Source: Myxococcota bacterium (GTDB lineage: Bacteria; Myxococcota_A; UBA9160; UBA4427). Taken from it: 54,152 bases of DNA. Where the stretch lies: positions 70,571 through 124,722 of the forward strand of contig JAPKBZ010000002.1 in NCBI GenBank assembly GCA_028823175.1. Reading direction: 5' to 3'. The position numbers and the translations under genes were made by a program. Shown here piece after piece: positions 9,349 through 17,806 of the stretch (position 1 is its first letter; each line of letters starts with the position of its first letter). Below the pieces are notes generated by a model that ran no database searches, had not been told where the DNA came from, and worked only from the letters and a program-made list of their open reading frames with translations.

Positions 9349-10622
9349 CGGCCTGAGTTCCCCCCGCTCGTTCGTCGCGCCTCGAACTGGCCGACCTGCT
9401 TGCGGAGCCAGGAACTGAGCCAAAAATTATCGCTCTCCGAATCGAGTTGGCGATGGGCAGCGACGGCGACTTCGAGAGCCGTCGCGTTGCTGGAATCCGC
9501 ACCCAGGGCCACCTCGACCAGATGGATCGCCTCCAGCGCTTCCCCTGCCGCCAACCGCTCTGCCGCCCGATTCGCCACGGCCTCCGCCCCCCCGGCGAGT
9601 TCACCGAGATCGCCAAAAATGCTTTCGACGGGCACCCCATAGAGTTCCGTGGTCGATCGATGATGGAAGAAACCCGCGTAATTCTCCCAGATCGCGCGAA
9701 CATCCCAGGCCACCTTGCCGTAGCCCTCCCCCACTTCGAACTCCCGGGGCAGCTTGATTTCCCGCATCAGGGTGTGAACATCTTTACCCGCGTTCATCCC
9801 CTTGACCGTCTCGTCGTGGATGTAGAGGGTCGCGTCGCGAAGCCGTTCGAGTTCGCTCCGGATCAGCGCGTGCCCGACCAAGGGATCGTGGTGCCCAACC
9901 AGAAGCACCTCGGCATCCAGGGCCAGCACCTTCTCGAGCGAATCCACGAAGCCCAGGGCTTCGCGGTAACGATCCCCGCGGATAGTCACCAGGTTCGGGA
10001 TATGACCGAAGAGCGCGCTGAAGAGATTGCCCGAGAAGCAGGCGCCCCTCTCGGGCATCCAGATCGCGAGGGAGTCGACGGTCTCGCCACCCGGCACGGC
10101 GAAGAGTTCGAAGCGTTGGCCACCGAGTTCGAAAGCGTATTCGTCCTCGAAGGTGAGCGTGGGCTCCGGACGGGACTGAGCGCTGATCACGCCCCCCTTC
10201 GCCTGGACATAGCGCAGGGCCTTGCCAATGGTTTCGGCGAAGGCAAAACCGCTGCGAGCGGGTCGAAATTGATTCAGCCGCGCATCATCGGCCTGACAGG
10301 CCGCGTTATTGGCCTGGGCGACGAGTTCGGTCCCGGGCTCGGCCATGAAGTCGACGCCACCGACGTGGTCCACGTGCCCTTGGGTGAGCACGATATAACG
10401 AATCGGCGACGCATCGACGGCATCGTAATTGCGTTTGTGAACCGGGGCTTCGAAGCCCATGCCCGTATTGATCACCACCCGACCCTCGCCGGTCGTAATC
10501 AGAAAACTATTCGAGAGTCCCCTCGAAAGATAGATCCCCTCAAGAATCTCTTCGGCCTCTTCCTGGCAGGCGGGCTGGATATCGAATCCGCCGGGACGCG
10601 AGCGATAGACGGGCTGGGACAC
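9345..10622 (-). CDS. MBL-fold hydrolase with alkylsulfatase-type dimerisation domain
   Basis: 425 residues starting at GTG 10622, eight bases after AGGAGA. The N-terminal two thirds is a metallo-beta-lactamase fold. The metal motif reads TQGHVDHVGG (Q81, H83, D85, H86), so the first His of HxHxDH is Gln. A late His site is VLLVGHHDPLVGH. From about residue 320 the sequence (FHHRSTTELYG, then helices with LAAGEALEAIHLVE and WLSSW) resembles the dimerisation domain of SDS-degrading alkylsulfatases (SdsA1/YjcS type). It is shorter than those enzymes (about 650) and seems to lack the SCP2-like C-terminal domain. Alkylsulfatase activity is possible but unproven given the changed metal ligands. 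Confidence 0.8.
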   Translation of the reverse strand: MSQPVYRSRPGGFDIQPACQEEAEEILEGIYLSRGLSNSFLITTGEGRVVINTGMGFEAPVHKRNYDAVDASPIRYIVLTQGHVDHVGGVDFMAEPGTELVAQANNAACQADDARLNQFRPARSGFAFAETIGKALRYVQAKGGVISAQSRPEPTLTFEDEYAFELGGQRFELFAVPGGETVDSLAIWMPERGACFSGNLFSALFGHIPNLVTIRGDRYREALGFVDSLEKVLALDAEVLLVGHHDPLVGHALIRSELERLRDATLYIHDETVKGMNAGKDVHTLMREIKLPREFEVGEGYGKVAWDVRAIWENYAGFFHHRSTTELYGVPVESIFGDLGELAGGAEAVANRAAERLAAGEALEAIHLVEVALGADSSNATALEVAVAAHRQLDSESDNFWLSSWLRKQVGQFEARRTSGGNSGR

Positions 10623-10799
10623 AGGACTTCTCTCCTAGAGCTTTGGCCAAGGTTAGGCTCCAGAGGCCGTCCTGCCAACGAAAGAAGCGGTCATCTCTTC
10701 CCGCCAGGCGACGCGAGAAGTCCAGTCTCGAGGATCTCAATGGGGCTTGCTAGCCGGCGAGGAGAGACTCGCTGGCGTCGAGACAAGCCGGAGCGGCGA

Positions 10800-11534
10800 C
10801 TACGCCCGCAAAGCCGTCTCGCCCGCTTCGCTACGCATTTCATCGTATTGGGGCAACTCCCCGACTCCGAGTTGAAGCCGAACGTCCTCGATCGGCTGAC
10901 CGAGCAACTTCTCCCAATCGGCGGCGGGCAGCCAGCCCGAACGGCGCCCTCGGCGATAGCCGTCGCGAATCAATTTTCGAGCGCCGGGCACGCCTCCCGC
11001 CTTGAGATAGGCCACCGCTACAATGAAGCCGACCCCAGGGTTTCGAGTCTGGGCGAAGGTAAAGGCGAGAAGCGCAGCTTCTCCCAGCAGGTCTCGGCTA
11101 TACCCCGTCGTCGTGTGCCAGAGATCGTGGCTGTCTCGCATGCGCATTCCAAAGCGGTCCCGGTCAATATCCACGGAGAGTCCGTCGCCCCCCTCCTCGC
11201 TGGCCGAAGCCAGGCCATCAGCGCTGATTTGCTCTTCGGTCATAAAGTTCGCATAGGCGCGACCCAGGGTCCCTTCGGGCAGGGTGTAGAGAGCCTCGCG
11301 ATCCATCAGGACGTTCAGGAGATCCCTCTTATCGGACAGCACCCGGCGACCGACCGGCGTCGAGGCGAAGCGCTGAAATTGGCGCTCCCCGCTGTTGCCC
11401 GAGAGCGCGGAGATGATCACGAAGACCTTATCCGTGCGGTCGGGGTTGGCGATCAACTCGCGAACGGCCCGAAAGGCATCCCCCAGACGAATGGGGTTTT
11501 TCGGGCGGCGGGGGCTGGAAGTGGACGTCGACAT
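10800..11534 (-). CDS. COQ4-family protein
   Basis: 244-residue protein with the COQ4 signature HDxxH(x11)E fully intact: H136, D137, H140 and E152 in RDSHDLWHTTTGYSRDLLGE. In eukaryotes COQ4 is needed for coenzyme Q synthesis and binds a metal through this motif. Bacterial relatives often lie in secondary-metabolism or lipid operons with unclear roles. The ATG is preceded by GAGGAG. It is divergent from a TetR gene (74 bp) and 177 bp upstream of the MBL-sulfotransferase operon on the same strand, so it may be the first gene of that unit. No other ubiquinone genes are nearby, which argues for a specialised role. Confidence 0.82.
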   Translation of the reverse strand: MSTSTSSPRRPKNPIRLGDAFRAVRELIANPDRTDKVFVIISALSGNSGERQFQRFASTPVGRRVLSDKRDLLNVLMDREALYTLPEGTLGRAYANFMTEEQISADGLASASEEGGDGLSVDIDRDRFGMRMRDSHDLWHTTTGYSRDLLGEAALLAFTFAQTRNPGVGFIVAVAYLKAGGVPGARKLIRDGYRRGRRSGWLPAADWEKLLGQPIEDVRLQLGVGELPQYDEMRSEAGETALRA

Positions 11535-11550
11535 TCGATCTCCTCATAAT

Positions 11551-11579
11551 TTGTTCTTACTGACACTAATGTATATAAC
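11551..11579 (+). promoter_or_regulatory. putative sigma-70-like promoter of the TetR gene
   Basis: TTGTTC (11551-11556) and TATAAC (11574-11579) are separated by 17 bases and lie about 30 bases before the TetR start codon. The stretch is strikingly AT-rich for this genome and sits in the 74-bp divergent region with the COQ4-like gene. It probably also holds the operator; TGTATATAACT (11570-11580) recurs almost exactly at another TetR gene (29138-29148). Confidence 0.45.
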
Positions 11580-11608
11580 TTTGCGTAGCAATCGTGTAGT
11601 TTCGAATA

Positions 11609-12274
11609 ATGAAACCCCCTACGACCCCCTCGGGGAATCCGCCTCGTCGGCGCCGGCGATCCGCAGAAATCGCCCGCAAAGAAATTCTCGACGCCGCGCA
11701 GAAGCGGCTGTCCGAGGGAGGCCCCGAGGCGATCCGGCTCCAGGAGATCGCCCGGGATGTCGGAATCGCCCACCCCACCATCATCCATCATTTCGGAAGC
11801 CGAGACGGTCTTATCCGCGCCCTCGACGCTCGGGCAGTCGAAGCCCTTACCCGCGATGTCGTGGCGGTGCTGAAGCGAGGCGAGAGCCCGACCGCCGAGG
11901 TCGAACTGATCGAGCGCGTGGCCGAAACCATGGAGGAACAGGGCCTTGCCCGGCTCATCGCCTGGTGGGCGCTGCGCGAACCCGGGGCCGACCCCGCCCA
12001 GGGGATCGATCCCCCTTCCCTGGTCGAAAACATCTCGAAACTCATCGCGGCGCGAGTCGGCGACGAACCGGGCCTCGTCGCCCGGGAGCACGAGACCGTC
12101 TCCTTCGCCGTCCGGCTAGCCGTCATCGCAACCTTCGGAGACGCCCTGCTCGGTGACCTCTTGAGCCCCGCGGAGGAACCCGAACGCGAGGCCGAGCGGC
12201 GGCGCTTTCGCGCATGGATGGCCCGACTGCTGCGGGAGGGCCTCACAGCCCCCGAAGACCCGTCGACCTCCTAA
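11609..12274 (+). CDS. TetR/AcrR family transcriptional regulator
   Basis: 221-residue regulator. The N-terminal helix-turn-helix is clear: KEILDAAQKRL, then IRLQEIARDVGIAHPTII followed by HHFGSRDGLIRAL. The C-terminal ligand domain is helical and not assignable. It is transcribed away from the COQ4-like gene, the usual layout for a TetR repressor controlling its divergent neighbour, so it probably controls the COQ4-like gene and perhaps the sulfotransferase operon behind it. Confidence 0.9.
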   Translation: MKPPTTPSGNPPRRRRRSAEIARKEILDAAQKRLSEGGPEAIRLQEIARDVGIAHPTIIHHFGSRDGLIRALDARAVEALTRDVVAVLKRGESPTAEVELIERVAETMEEQGLARLIAWWALREPGADPAQGIDPPSLVENISKLIAARVGDEPGLVAREHETVSFAVRLAVIATFGDALLGDLLSPAEEPEREAERRRFRAWMARLLREGLTAPEDPSTS

Positions 12275-12326
12275 GAGCCCGTCGTTTCAAATCACGGCCG
12301 TCACCAAGCGGGGGCCGCGCGCGTGC

Positions 12327-12740
12327 CTAATGAATCGCCCTGGGCTCGACGAGTTCAAAGAGGCCGATCTCCGCGCGAAACTCGGTCCCGTCGTCCCACA
12401 CCATCCCATAGGTCCCCGTCATACTGCCAAAGGGCGTCGGCAGCGGGCACCCCGAGGTGTATTCGAAGCCCTCCCCGGGAGCGAGCGTCGGCTGATTGCC
12501 TACGACACCGTCCCCGCGAACCTCTTCGGTGTGCCCCGAACCGTCCACGATGATCCAGTGGCGATCGATGAGTTGCACCGGCCGCGTCCCCTCGTTCACG
12601 ATCTGGATCGAGTAGAGAAAGAACCAGCGGCTCGCGCTCGGCTCGGATTGCTCGGGGGCATAACGCGCGCGCACTTCCACCCGGACCCCGTCGGTCGTGG
12701 CTTCCGAGCGCGTGATAAAAGCTTCAGAGGATTCGGACAT
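12327..12740 (-). CDS. apaG: ApaG (DUF525) protein
   Basis: 137 residues, almost entirely the ApaG beta-sandwich. Characteristic runs are FFLYSIQIVNEG, QLIDRHWIIVDG, VVGNQPTLAPGE and FEYTSGCPLPTPFGSM. ApaG proteins bind small ligands such as pyrophosphate and have been linked to cation efflux and stress, with no agreed enzymatic role. The ATG start gives a normal family length (about 125-140). It lies 57 bp downstream of an SDR on the same strand; a functional link is not evident. Confidence 0.92.
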   Translation of the reverse strand: MSESSEAFITRSEATTDGVRVEVRARYAPEQSEPSASRWFFLYSIQIVNEGTRPVQLIDRHWIIVDGSGHTEEVRGDGVVGNQPTLAPGEGFEYTSGCPLPTPFGSMTGTYGMVWDDGTEFRAEIGLFELVEPRAIH

Positions 12741-12797
12741 CGGACCAGAATAGCGGCAGCCTCGCCCTCCCGGCTAGCCCTGGCGGCGGGCGGAGCC

Positions 12798-13616
12798 TCA
12801 TCCTGGCGTAAAAGCCGCGCCTCCGTCGATCTTGATCACGGCCCCGGTGGTATAGCTCGAGGCATCACTGGCCAGATAAAGGGCCGCTCCGACGACCTCG
12901 TGGGGCTGCCCTCCTCGCTTCAGGGGAATCGACTGGGCGGCGGTCTTCTCGAAGGCCTCAAGATCCCAGGCCTTGCTGATATCCGTGAGAAAGGGCCCGG
13001 GCATGATGCAGTTGACCCGAACCCGGGGCGCGAAGGCGTGGGACAAACCGATGGTCAGCGCGTTGAGCCCGGCCTTAGCCGCGCCGTAGGGGATCTCCTG
13101 GGCCGACGGCTGAACCGCGGCGACGCTGCTGACGTTGATGATCGACCCCCCCTCCCCCTCGGCCATTCGGGTCGCCGCCAGAGCCGAGAGCCGAAATGGG
13201 CCTTTCAGGTTCACCCCGATCACCTTGTCCCAGAGCGCCTCGGAGACATCGACCAGCGAGGGATAAAGAGGCGACATACCGGCATTGTTGACGAGCACAT
13301 CCATCCGGCCAAAACGATCGTAGACCGCATCCACAAGGGCCTCACAATGCCCCCACTCGCCCACATGACAGGCCACGGCCATCGCCTGGCGGCCAGTTTC
13401 CTCGGCGACGATTTCCGCCAGGGCCTCGCAATTCTCGAGCTTGCGACTGGCGATGACCACGTCGGCCCCATGGCGCGCGAAGGCGAGCACCATCTCGCGG
13501 CCTAATCCGCGGCTGCCCCCGGTCACCACCGCAACCCGCCCGTCCAGGGAAAAAAGCCGGCGCTCCGCCCCGGCCTGATCTCCACCACTCCCTTTTTTAC
13601 CGCTCTCTGACGCCAT
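12798..13616 (-). CDS. SDR family oxidoreductase (glucose/ribitol-dehydrogenase-like)
   Basis: 272-residue classical SDR. The cofactor motif TGGSRGLG, NNAG, the catalytic IPYGAAKAG and the C-terminal IKIDGGAAF segment are all present. I take ATG 13616, directly after GAAGAGGGA; an ATG at 13640 is also in frame but has no ribosome site. It is divergent from an APH-like kinase gene by 100 bp and precedes apaG. The substrate is unknown. Confidence 0.88.
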   Translation of the reverse strand: MASESGKKGSGGDQAGAERRLFSLDGRVAVVTGGSRGLGREMVLAFARHGADVVIASRKLENCEALAEIVAEETGRQAMAVACHVGEWGHCEALVDAVYDRFGRMDVLVNNAGMSPLYPSLVDVSEALWDKVIGVNLKGPFRLSALAATRMAEGEGGSIINVSSVAAVQPSAQEIPYGAAKAGLNALTIGLSHAFAPRVRVNCIMPGPFLTDISKAWDLEAFEKTAAQSIPLKRGGQPHEVVGAALYLASDASSYTTGAVIKIDGGAAFTPG

Positions 13617-13716
13617 TATTCCCTCTTCCGCAATCGTCATTCACGATCGCCCCGTGGAGTTCGAAATCAAAATCGATGATACTCGACTGCCCTTGAACCG
13701 GAAGAGAGCGACCTCT

Positions 13717-14802
13717 ATGCCCCAGCCGGCGCCCCTGATCTCCAGACAAGACGAAATCACACCGACGTGGCTCAGCGCGGTCCTCGCCCGCAACGGTCAC
13801 CCGGATGCCATCGTCGAGGGCCTGACCGCCGAGAGCATCGGCACCGGCCAGGTGGGCGAAAATCTCCGGCTCACTCTCGCATACGCGGCATCGGGTGAGC
13901 AGGGACCGGCCAGCCTGGTCGCCAAGCTCCCCTCCCCCAACGAGGTCAGTCGCAGCACCGCCGTCGCCCAGGGCATCTACCAGCGCGAGGTCTATTTCTA
14001 CGTCCAGATCGCGCAAACCGTGGGCATCCGCACGCCGCGCTGCTGGCACGCAGACGTCTCCAGCGAGGGCGACCGTTTCGTGCTGATCTTTGAGGATATG
14101 GCTCCAGCCCTCCCGGGCGACCAAATCCTGGGTTGCAGCACCGATCAGGCCGCCCTGGCCATGGGCGAGGCCGCCCGCCTCCATGCCCCGCGCTGGAACG
14201 ATCCCGCACTGGGCGACCTTGCCTGGCTCTCCCGGCCGAGCCCAGAGTCCGCGGCGCTCCTTCAAGTCGTCTACCAGGGAGTGCTCCCCGGCTTCGAAGC
14301 GCGCTTCGCCGAGCGTCTGCCCGGATCCGTCATCGACCTCGCCCGACGTTTCGGCCAGCGCATCGGAGCCTGGGCGGCGGATCTCTCGGGGCCGCGGGCG
14401 GTCTCCCACGGTGATTTCCGGCTCGACAATATGCTCTTCGGCGACAAGGACGGCGGCACCTCCCTGGCCGTGGTCGACTGGCAAACCTGCTCCCACGGGC
14501 ACCCCGCCTCGGACGTCGCCTATTTTCTGGGAGCGGGCCTGCTGCCCGAGGCGCGGCGACAAGAGGAGGGGAAACTCCTCGCCCTCTACCACGAGGAACT
14601 CCTCGCCCTCGGCGTTTCGGGCTACGGGCTCGAGAGCCTGCACGCCGACTACCGCCGTTTCAGCTTCTCGGGGTTCGTCATGGCGGTGGTCGCCTCACAG
14701 ATCGTCGAAATCAGCGAACGCGGCGATGCCATGTTTGCCGCGATGGCCACGCGCCACGCCGAGCAAATCGCAGATCTTGGCGCGGAGGCCGCGCTTCCCT
14801 GA
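13717..14802 (+). CDS. APH-family phosphotransferase (aminoglycoside-phosphotransferase-like kinase)
   Basis: 361-residue protein kinase-like phosphotransferase. The catalytic loop is SHGDFRLDNMLFG and the metal motif VVDWQTCSHGHPASDVAYF follows, both typical of the APH/ecdysteroid-kinase-like superfamily. Members in hydrophobic-compound degraders phosphorylate small alcohols or act next to acyl-CoA dehydrogenases, so antibiotic resistance need not be implied. I start it at ATG 13717 behind GGAAGAGAG; the frame opens from a GTG at 13654, but that adds 21 residues with no ribosome site. It converges on a TetR gene. Confidence 0.85.
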   Translation: MPQPAPLISRQDEITPTWLSAVLARNGHPDAIVEGLTAESIGTGQVGENLRLTLAYAASGEQGPASLVAKLPSPNEVSRSTAVAQGIYQREVYFYVQIAQTVGIRTPRCWHADVSSEGDRFVLIFEDMAPALPGDQILGCSTDQAALAMGEAARLHAPRWNDPALGDLAWLSRPSPESAALLQVVYQGVLPGFEARFAERLPGSVIDLARRFGQRIGAWAADLSGPRAVSHGDFRLDNMLFGDKDGGTSLAVVDWQTCSHGHPASDVAYFLGAGLLPEARRQEEGKLLALYHEELLALGVSGYGLESLHADYRRFSFSGFVMAVVASQIVEISERGDAMFAAMATRHAEQIADLGAEAALP

Positions 14803-14831
14803 GATCTGGCCGATACTCATGAGCCTGGCGG

Positions 14832-15431
14832 CTACGAATGAGGGGCAAGCAAGGCCACCACCAGTCGCGCAAGTTCATCTCGTAGGGAATCCTCGGCGCC
14901 GAGCCCCAGGGCCAAGGGGTTGTTGAGCCCCTGGCTCAAGACCAGCAGGCTTCGGGTCAGGGTGGTCACATCTCCCGCTCGTAGCAACCCCGCTCTCTGT
15001 CCCGACTCGATAAAGCCGGCGTAGAGGGAAAAGGCGTTCGCCTCATGCGCCCGGTAGACCTCCCGCAGCGGACGGTGCTCGGGCATTCGAGCCAGGGCGA
15101 GCCGGAAAACCTGGGAGCGCTCGCCGAAAAAGGCGAGGCAGGCATCCACGAATCCCCGAGCGAGCACTTCCAGCCCCTCGAGTTCGAGCCTTTCCCGGGT
15201 CAGGGATGCGTCGACCACGCAAACCAACTCATCCATCACCTCGCCGAATGTCGCGGTAAGCGCGTCGTCCTTGGTCGGAAGGTGGATATAGAAAGTGGCC
15301 ACCGCGGTTCCCGCGCGGTTCGCGACACGCTCGGCCGTGAAGGAGCCCGTCTCGGCGATCTCGTCTCCGGTGGCCGCCACCAGGCGCGCACGGGTGCGTT
15401 GGGTTTTGCTCGGCTCCCCGGTGGATCTCAT
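14832..15431 (-). CDS. TetR family transcriptional regulator
   Basis: About 199 residues. The helix-turn-helix region reads QRTRARLVAATGDEI, then FTAERVANRAGTAVATFYIHL and PTKDDALTATF, with the family's conserved FYxHLxTKDDAL pattern. Start ATG 15431 follows GCGGAGA; a TTG at 15494, adjacent to the upstream stop, would add 21 residues. It lies 63 bp behind the Rieske oxygenase on the same strand, so it is probably co-transcribed and may regulate that gene. Confidence 0.87.
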   Translation of the reverse strand: MRSTGEPSKTQRTRARLVAATGDEIAETGSFTAERVANRAGTAVATFYIHLPTKDDALTATFGEVMDELVCVVDASLTRERLELEGLEVLARGFVDACLAFFGERSQVFRLALARMPEHRPLREVYRAHEANAFSLYAGFIESGQRAGLLRAGDVTTLTRSLLVLSQGLNNPLALGLGAEDSLRDELARLVVALLAPHS

Positions 15432-15494
15432 TATCTCCGCCACGCGCTCTTTCCCTCTCCCCAAAACCCAAGCCGGCCCCAGGAGATCAGCCAA

Positions 15495-16655
15495 TCAATC
15501 AAGCTGGCCTTTCAGCCAAACATGGAAATCGTGCACCGCGTATTCCTCGGCCATCAGCACCCCCCTCTTGTGGCGAATTGAATGCAGCCCCTTCTGATTC
15601 AGTTCAGCAACCGCGCTGTCCTCAGCGATCACCTGTTCTGCGAAAGCAGCAACCCGAGCGGCATCAAAACCGGGCTGGGACAGGACCTCCGGCCGAAAGA
15701 GCCACTGGGACTGAATTTCGGTTTCCTCCGGGCCCAGGGGCAGCACACGAACCGTCCGCGCGTAGTCGACGTGACCCACGACGAAGAGCGAGGGCAAGCC
15801 TTCACAATAGGTGTGCCCTAACTCGATCTCTTCGGGCGTGAGATCCGGGAAGAACTCACCGCAGGCTATGCCGTCGGTCGACCAGGTTTCTTTGCCCTCG
15901 GCCAGGCCGGGCTTGAAGAGGGGATCCCCGGCGGATTGATGGGCTTCCCATTCCGGGTCATCGCGAACTTCCATCAGGTATTGCTTATAGAGCGGCACCG
16001 TCGCGGAGAGTTCCCTGTGAACATGCGGGCAGTGGAGGCACTCGCTGAAATTCTCCCAAAAAATCTTCCAATTGCAGCGGATGGACTTGCGCAGGGTGTG
16101 GCCCACAACGAGGTCGGCGAGGTGCCAGTTGTCGAGGATATGGGCGTCGCTAAAAATGGACTCCAGGGGCTGGCTGTTGGCATGATCGAGATGGACGAAA
16201 ATGAATCCCTTCCATTCCTGAATCCCCACCTCGTAGAGCGAGTGTTCGGACTTTTCGAAATCGGGGGGAGGCGACGCGCCGGAGAGCCGTCGGAGTTTGC
16301 CTTCGAGGTCGTAGGCCCAACAGTGATAGGGGCAGGTGATCAGCCCGCCAGGAAGCCGGCCCTCTTTGTTCTGCACCAACTGGGAGCCTCGGTGGCGGCA
16401 GGTATTGTGGAAGGCCTGGAGCTTGCCTTCCTGATCGCGCAGGGCCAGAACCTGTTGGGAACCGATATCGAAGACCCGGTAGGCGCGAGGCCCATCGAGT
16501 TCCTCGGCGCGGCAGACGTAGACCCAATTTCGATACCAAAGGCGAGCCAATTCTTTTTCGTGGTGCTCCGCATCCACGTAATAGTGGGTCGGTAGAGTCG
16601 GCTCGGTCTGAGTGAGCCCGTTGTAGCCGGCTATTCGTTTCTCTGTCTCCGCCAT
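15495..16655 (-). CDS. Rieske non-haem iron oxygenase alpha subunit (choline-monooxygenase-like)
   Basis: 386-residue ring-hydroxylating oxygenase large subunit. The Rieske [2Fe-2S] ligands are C86 and H88 in NTCRHRGS and C108 and H111 in CPYHCW. The mononuclear iron site is in NFSECLHCPHVH: bridging E205, H208 and H213. The NFxECxHCxxxH form is typical of the subgroup that oxidises quaternary amines and related N-methyl compounds, rather than of aromatic dioxygenases. Start ATG 16655 follows GAGGTGAG. No reductase or ferredoxin gene is next to it, so electron donors must be encoded elsewhere. It is divergent from an LLM flavoprotein gene. Confidence 0.9.
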   Translation of the reverse strand: MAETEKRIAGYNGLTQTEPTLPTHYYVDAEHHEKELARLWYRNWVYVCRAEELDGPRAYRVFDIGSQQVLALRDQEGKLQAFHNTCRHRGSQLVQNKEGRLPGGLITCPYHCWAYDLEGKLRRLSGASPPPDFEKSEHSLYEVGIQEWKGFIFVHLDHANSQPLESIFSDAHILDNWHLADLVVGHTLRKSIRCNWKIFWENFSECLHCPHVHRELSATVPLYKQYLMEVRDDPEWEAHQSAGDPLFKPGLAEGKETWSTDGIACGEFFPDLTPEEIELGHTYCEGLPSLFVVGHVDYARTVRVLPLGPEETEIQSQWLFRPEVLSQPGFDAARVAAFAEQVIAEDSAVAELNQKGLHSIRHKRGVLMAEEYAVHDFHVWLKGQLD

Positions 16656-16852
16656 ACTCACCTCAACTCGCCCCTGGAACCCGCACTGACCCGCAACTCT
16701 CGACAGGAGAATCCGGATGGGCGACACGGGAAGGCTACCGAATGCCGCAGCGAGTTTGGAGGGCCACCGCCAACCCAGATTTCGGCCGTTTGGGGGCCCC
16801 TTTCCCAGCCCCCGACTGGAATAATCTGCATCCGGCGTACTAGGCTCCGCTC

Positions 16853-17788
16853 ATGGCCAGCAGCCCGCCCCTTCGCGTCGGAACCCTCGCCCACACCGAA
16901 ATGCTGACGGGCGATCATGCCCGGCGCCGGGCCCTCCTGGGCCGCGCCGAGGACGGCGGTCTCGACCATGTCTTCATGGCGGACCATGTCAGCTTCCACA
17001 CCGGCCTGGGAATGGACGGGCTCATCCAGGCCGCCATTGCCGCGAGCCTGGCACCGCGGCTGAGTGTTTATGTCGGGGTCTATCTCCTAGCCCTGCGGCA
17101 CCCAACCCCGGTGGCGCGCCAACTGGCCAGCCTGGCCGAATCGGCCCCGGGCCGGTTGATTCTCGGGGTGGGGGTCGGGGGTGAGGATCGCCACGAGATC
17201 GAGGTTTGCGGCGTCGACCCCACGAGCCGGGGAAGGCGCACCGACGAAAGCCTGGCTGTCCTGAGGGGGCTGCTCTCGGGCGAACCGACGACTTTTCACG
17301 GCGAGTTCTTCGACATCGATCAGGCCTTGATCGTCCCCGCCCCGGACCCGGCAATTCCCATCGTGATCGGTGGCCGCGCCGAGGCCGCGCTAAAAAGGGC
17401 CGCCCGCTATGGCGATGGTTGGCTCGGCATCTGGTCGTCGGCGGAGCGCTACTCGGCCACCCTCGAGAAAATCCAGGCACTCGCCGCCGAGGTGGGTCGC
17501 ACGGACCCGCCTGCCCGCAACGGCATCCAACTTTGGATCGGCATCGACGCCGATCGCGCGCGCGCCCGGGAACGCTTGGCCAAGGCCATGACCGCCATGT
17601 ACCGCATCCCCTACGCACGCTTCGAGAAATACAGCCCCTACGGAACAGCGGCCGAAGTCGCCGATTTCCTGGCCCCCTATGTCGCCGCCGGCTGTCGGGA
17701 GTTCAACCTGATGGCGGTGGCCGAAGACACGGAAACCGGCATCGACGCCGTCGCGGAAATCCGCAGGCGTCTCGTGGACGGAAGCTAG
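16853..17788 (+). CDS. LLM-class flavin-dependent oxidoreductase
   Basis: 311-residue luciferase-like monooxygenase fold. Hallmarks are the early VGTLAHTEM strand, LDHVFMADHVSF, GRLILGVGVGGEDRHE and PIVIGGRAEAALKRAARYGDGW. These enzymes use FMN or F420 to oxidise or reduce small molecules. The GVGVGGxxxE and ADH patterns are common in F420-type LLMs, but the cofactor cannot be settled from sequence alone. The ATG start has no strong ribosome site. It is divergent from the Rieske gene (197 bp), which may hint at shared control. Confidence 0.88.
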   Translation: MASSPPLRVGTLAHTEMLTGDHARRRALLGRAEDGGLDHVFMADHVSFHTGLGMDGLIQAAIAASLAPRLSVYVGVYLLALRHPTPVARQLASLAESAPGRLILGVGVGGEDRHEIEVCGVDPTSRGRRTDESLAVLRGLLSGEPTTFHGEFFDIDQALIVPAPDPAIPIVIGGRAEAALKRAARYGDGWLGIWSSAERYSATLEKIQALAAEVGRTDPPARNGIQLWIGIDADRARARERLAKAMTAMYRIPYARFEKYSPYGTAAEVADFLAPYVAAGCREFNLMAVAEDTETGIDAVAEIRRRLVDGS

Positions 17789-17806
17789 GCGCCCCCGGCC
17801 TGAAAT

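Noticed and set aside
9447-11549. 700-codon plus-strand open frame
   Set aside because: It is antisense to the MBL hydrolase and COQ4 genes, has no recognisable domain, and is typical of GC-rich shadow frames.
13717-14802. Antibiotic resistance gene, from the APH fold
   Set aside because: The APH superfamily includes many metabolic kinases; nothing in the sequence or context points to aminoglycosides.
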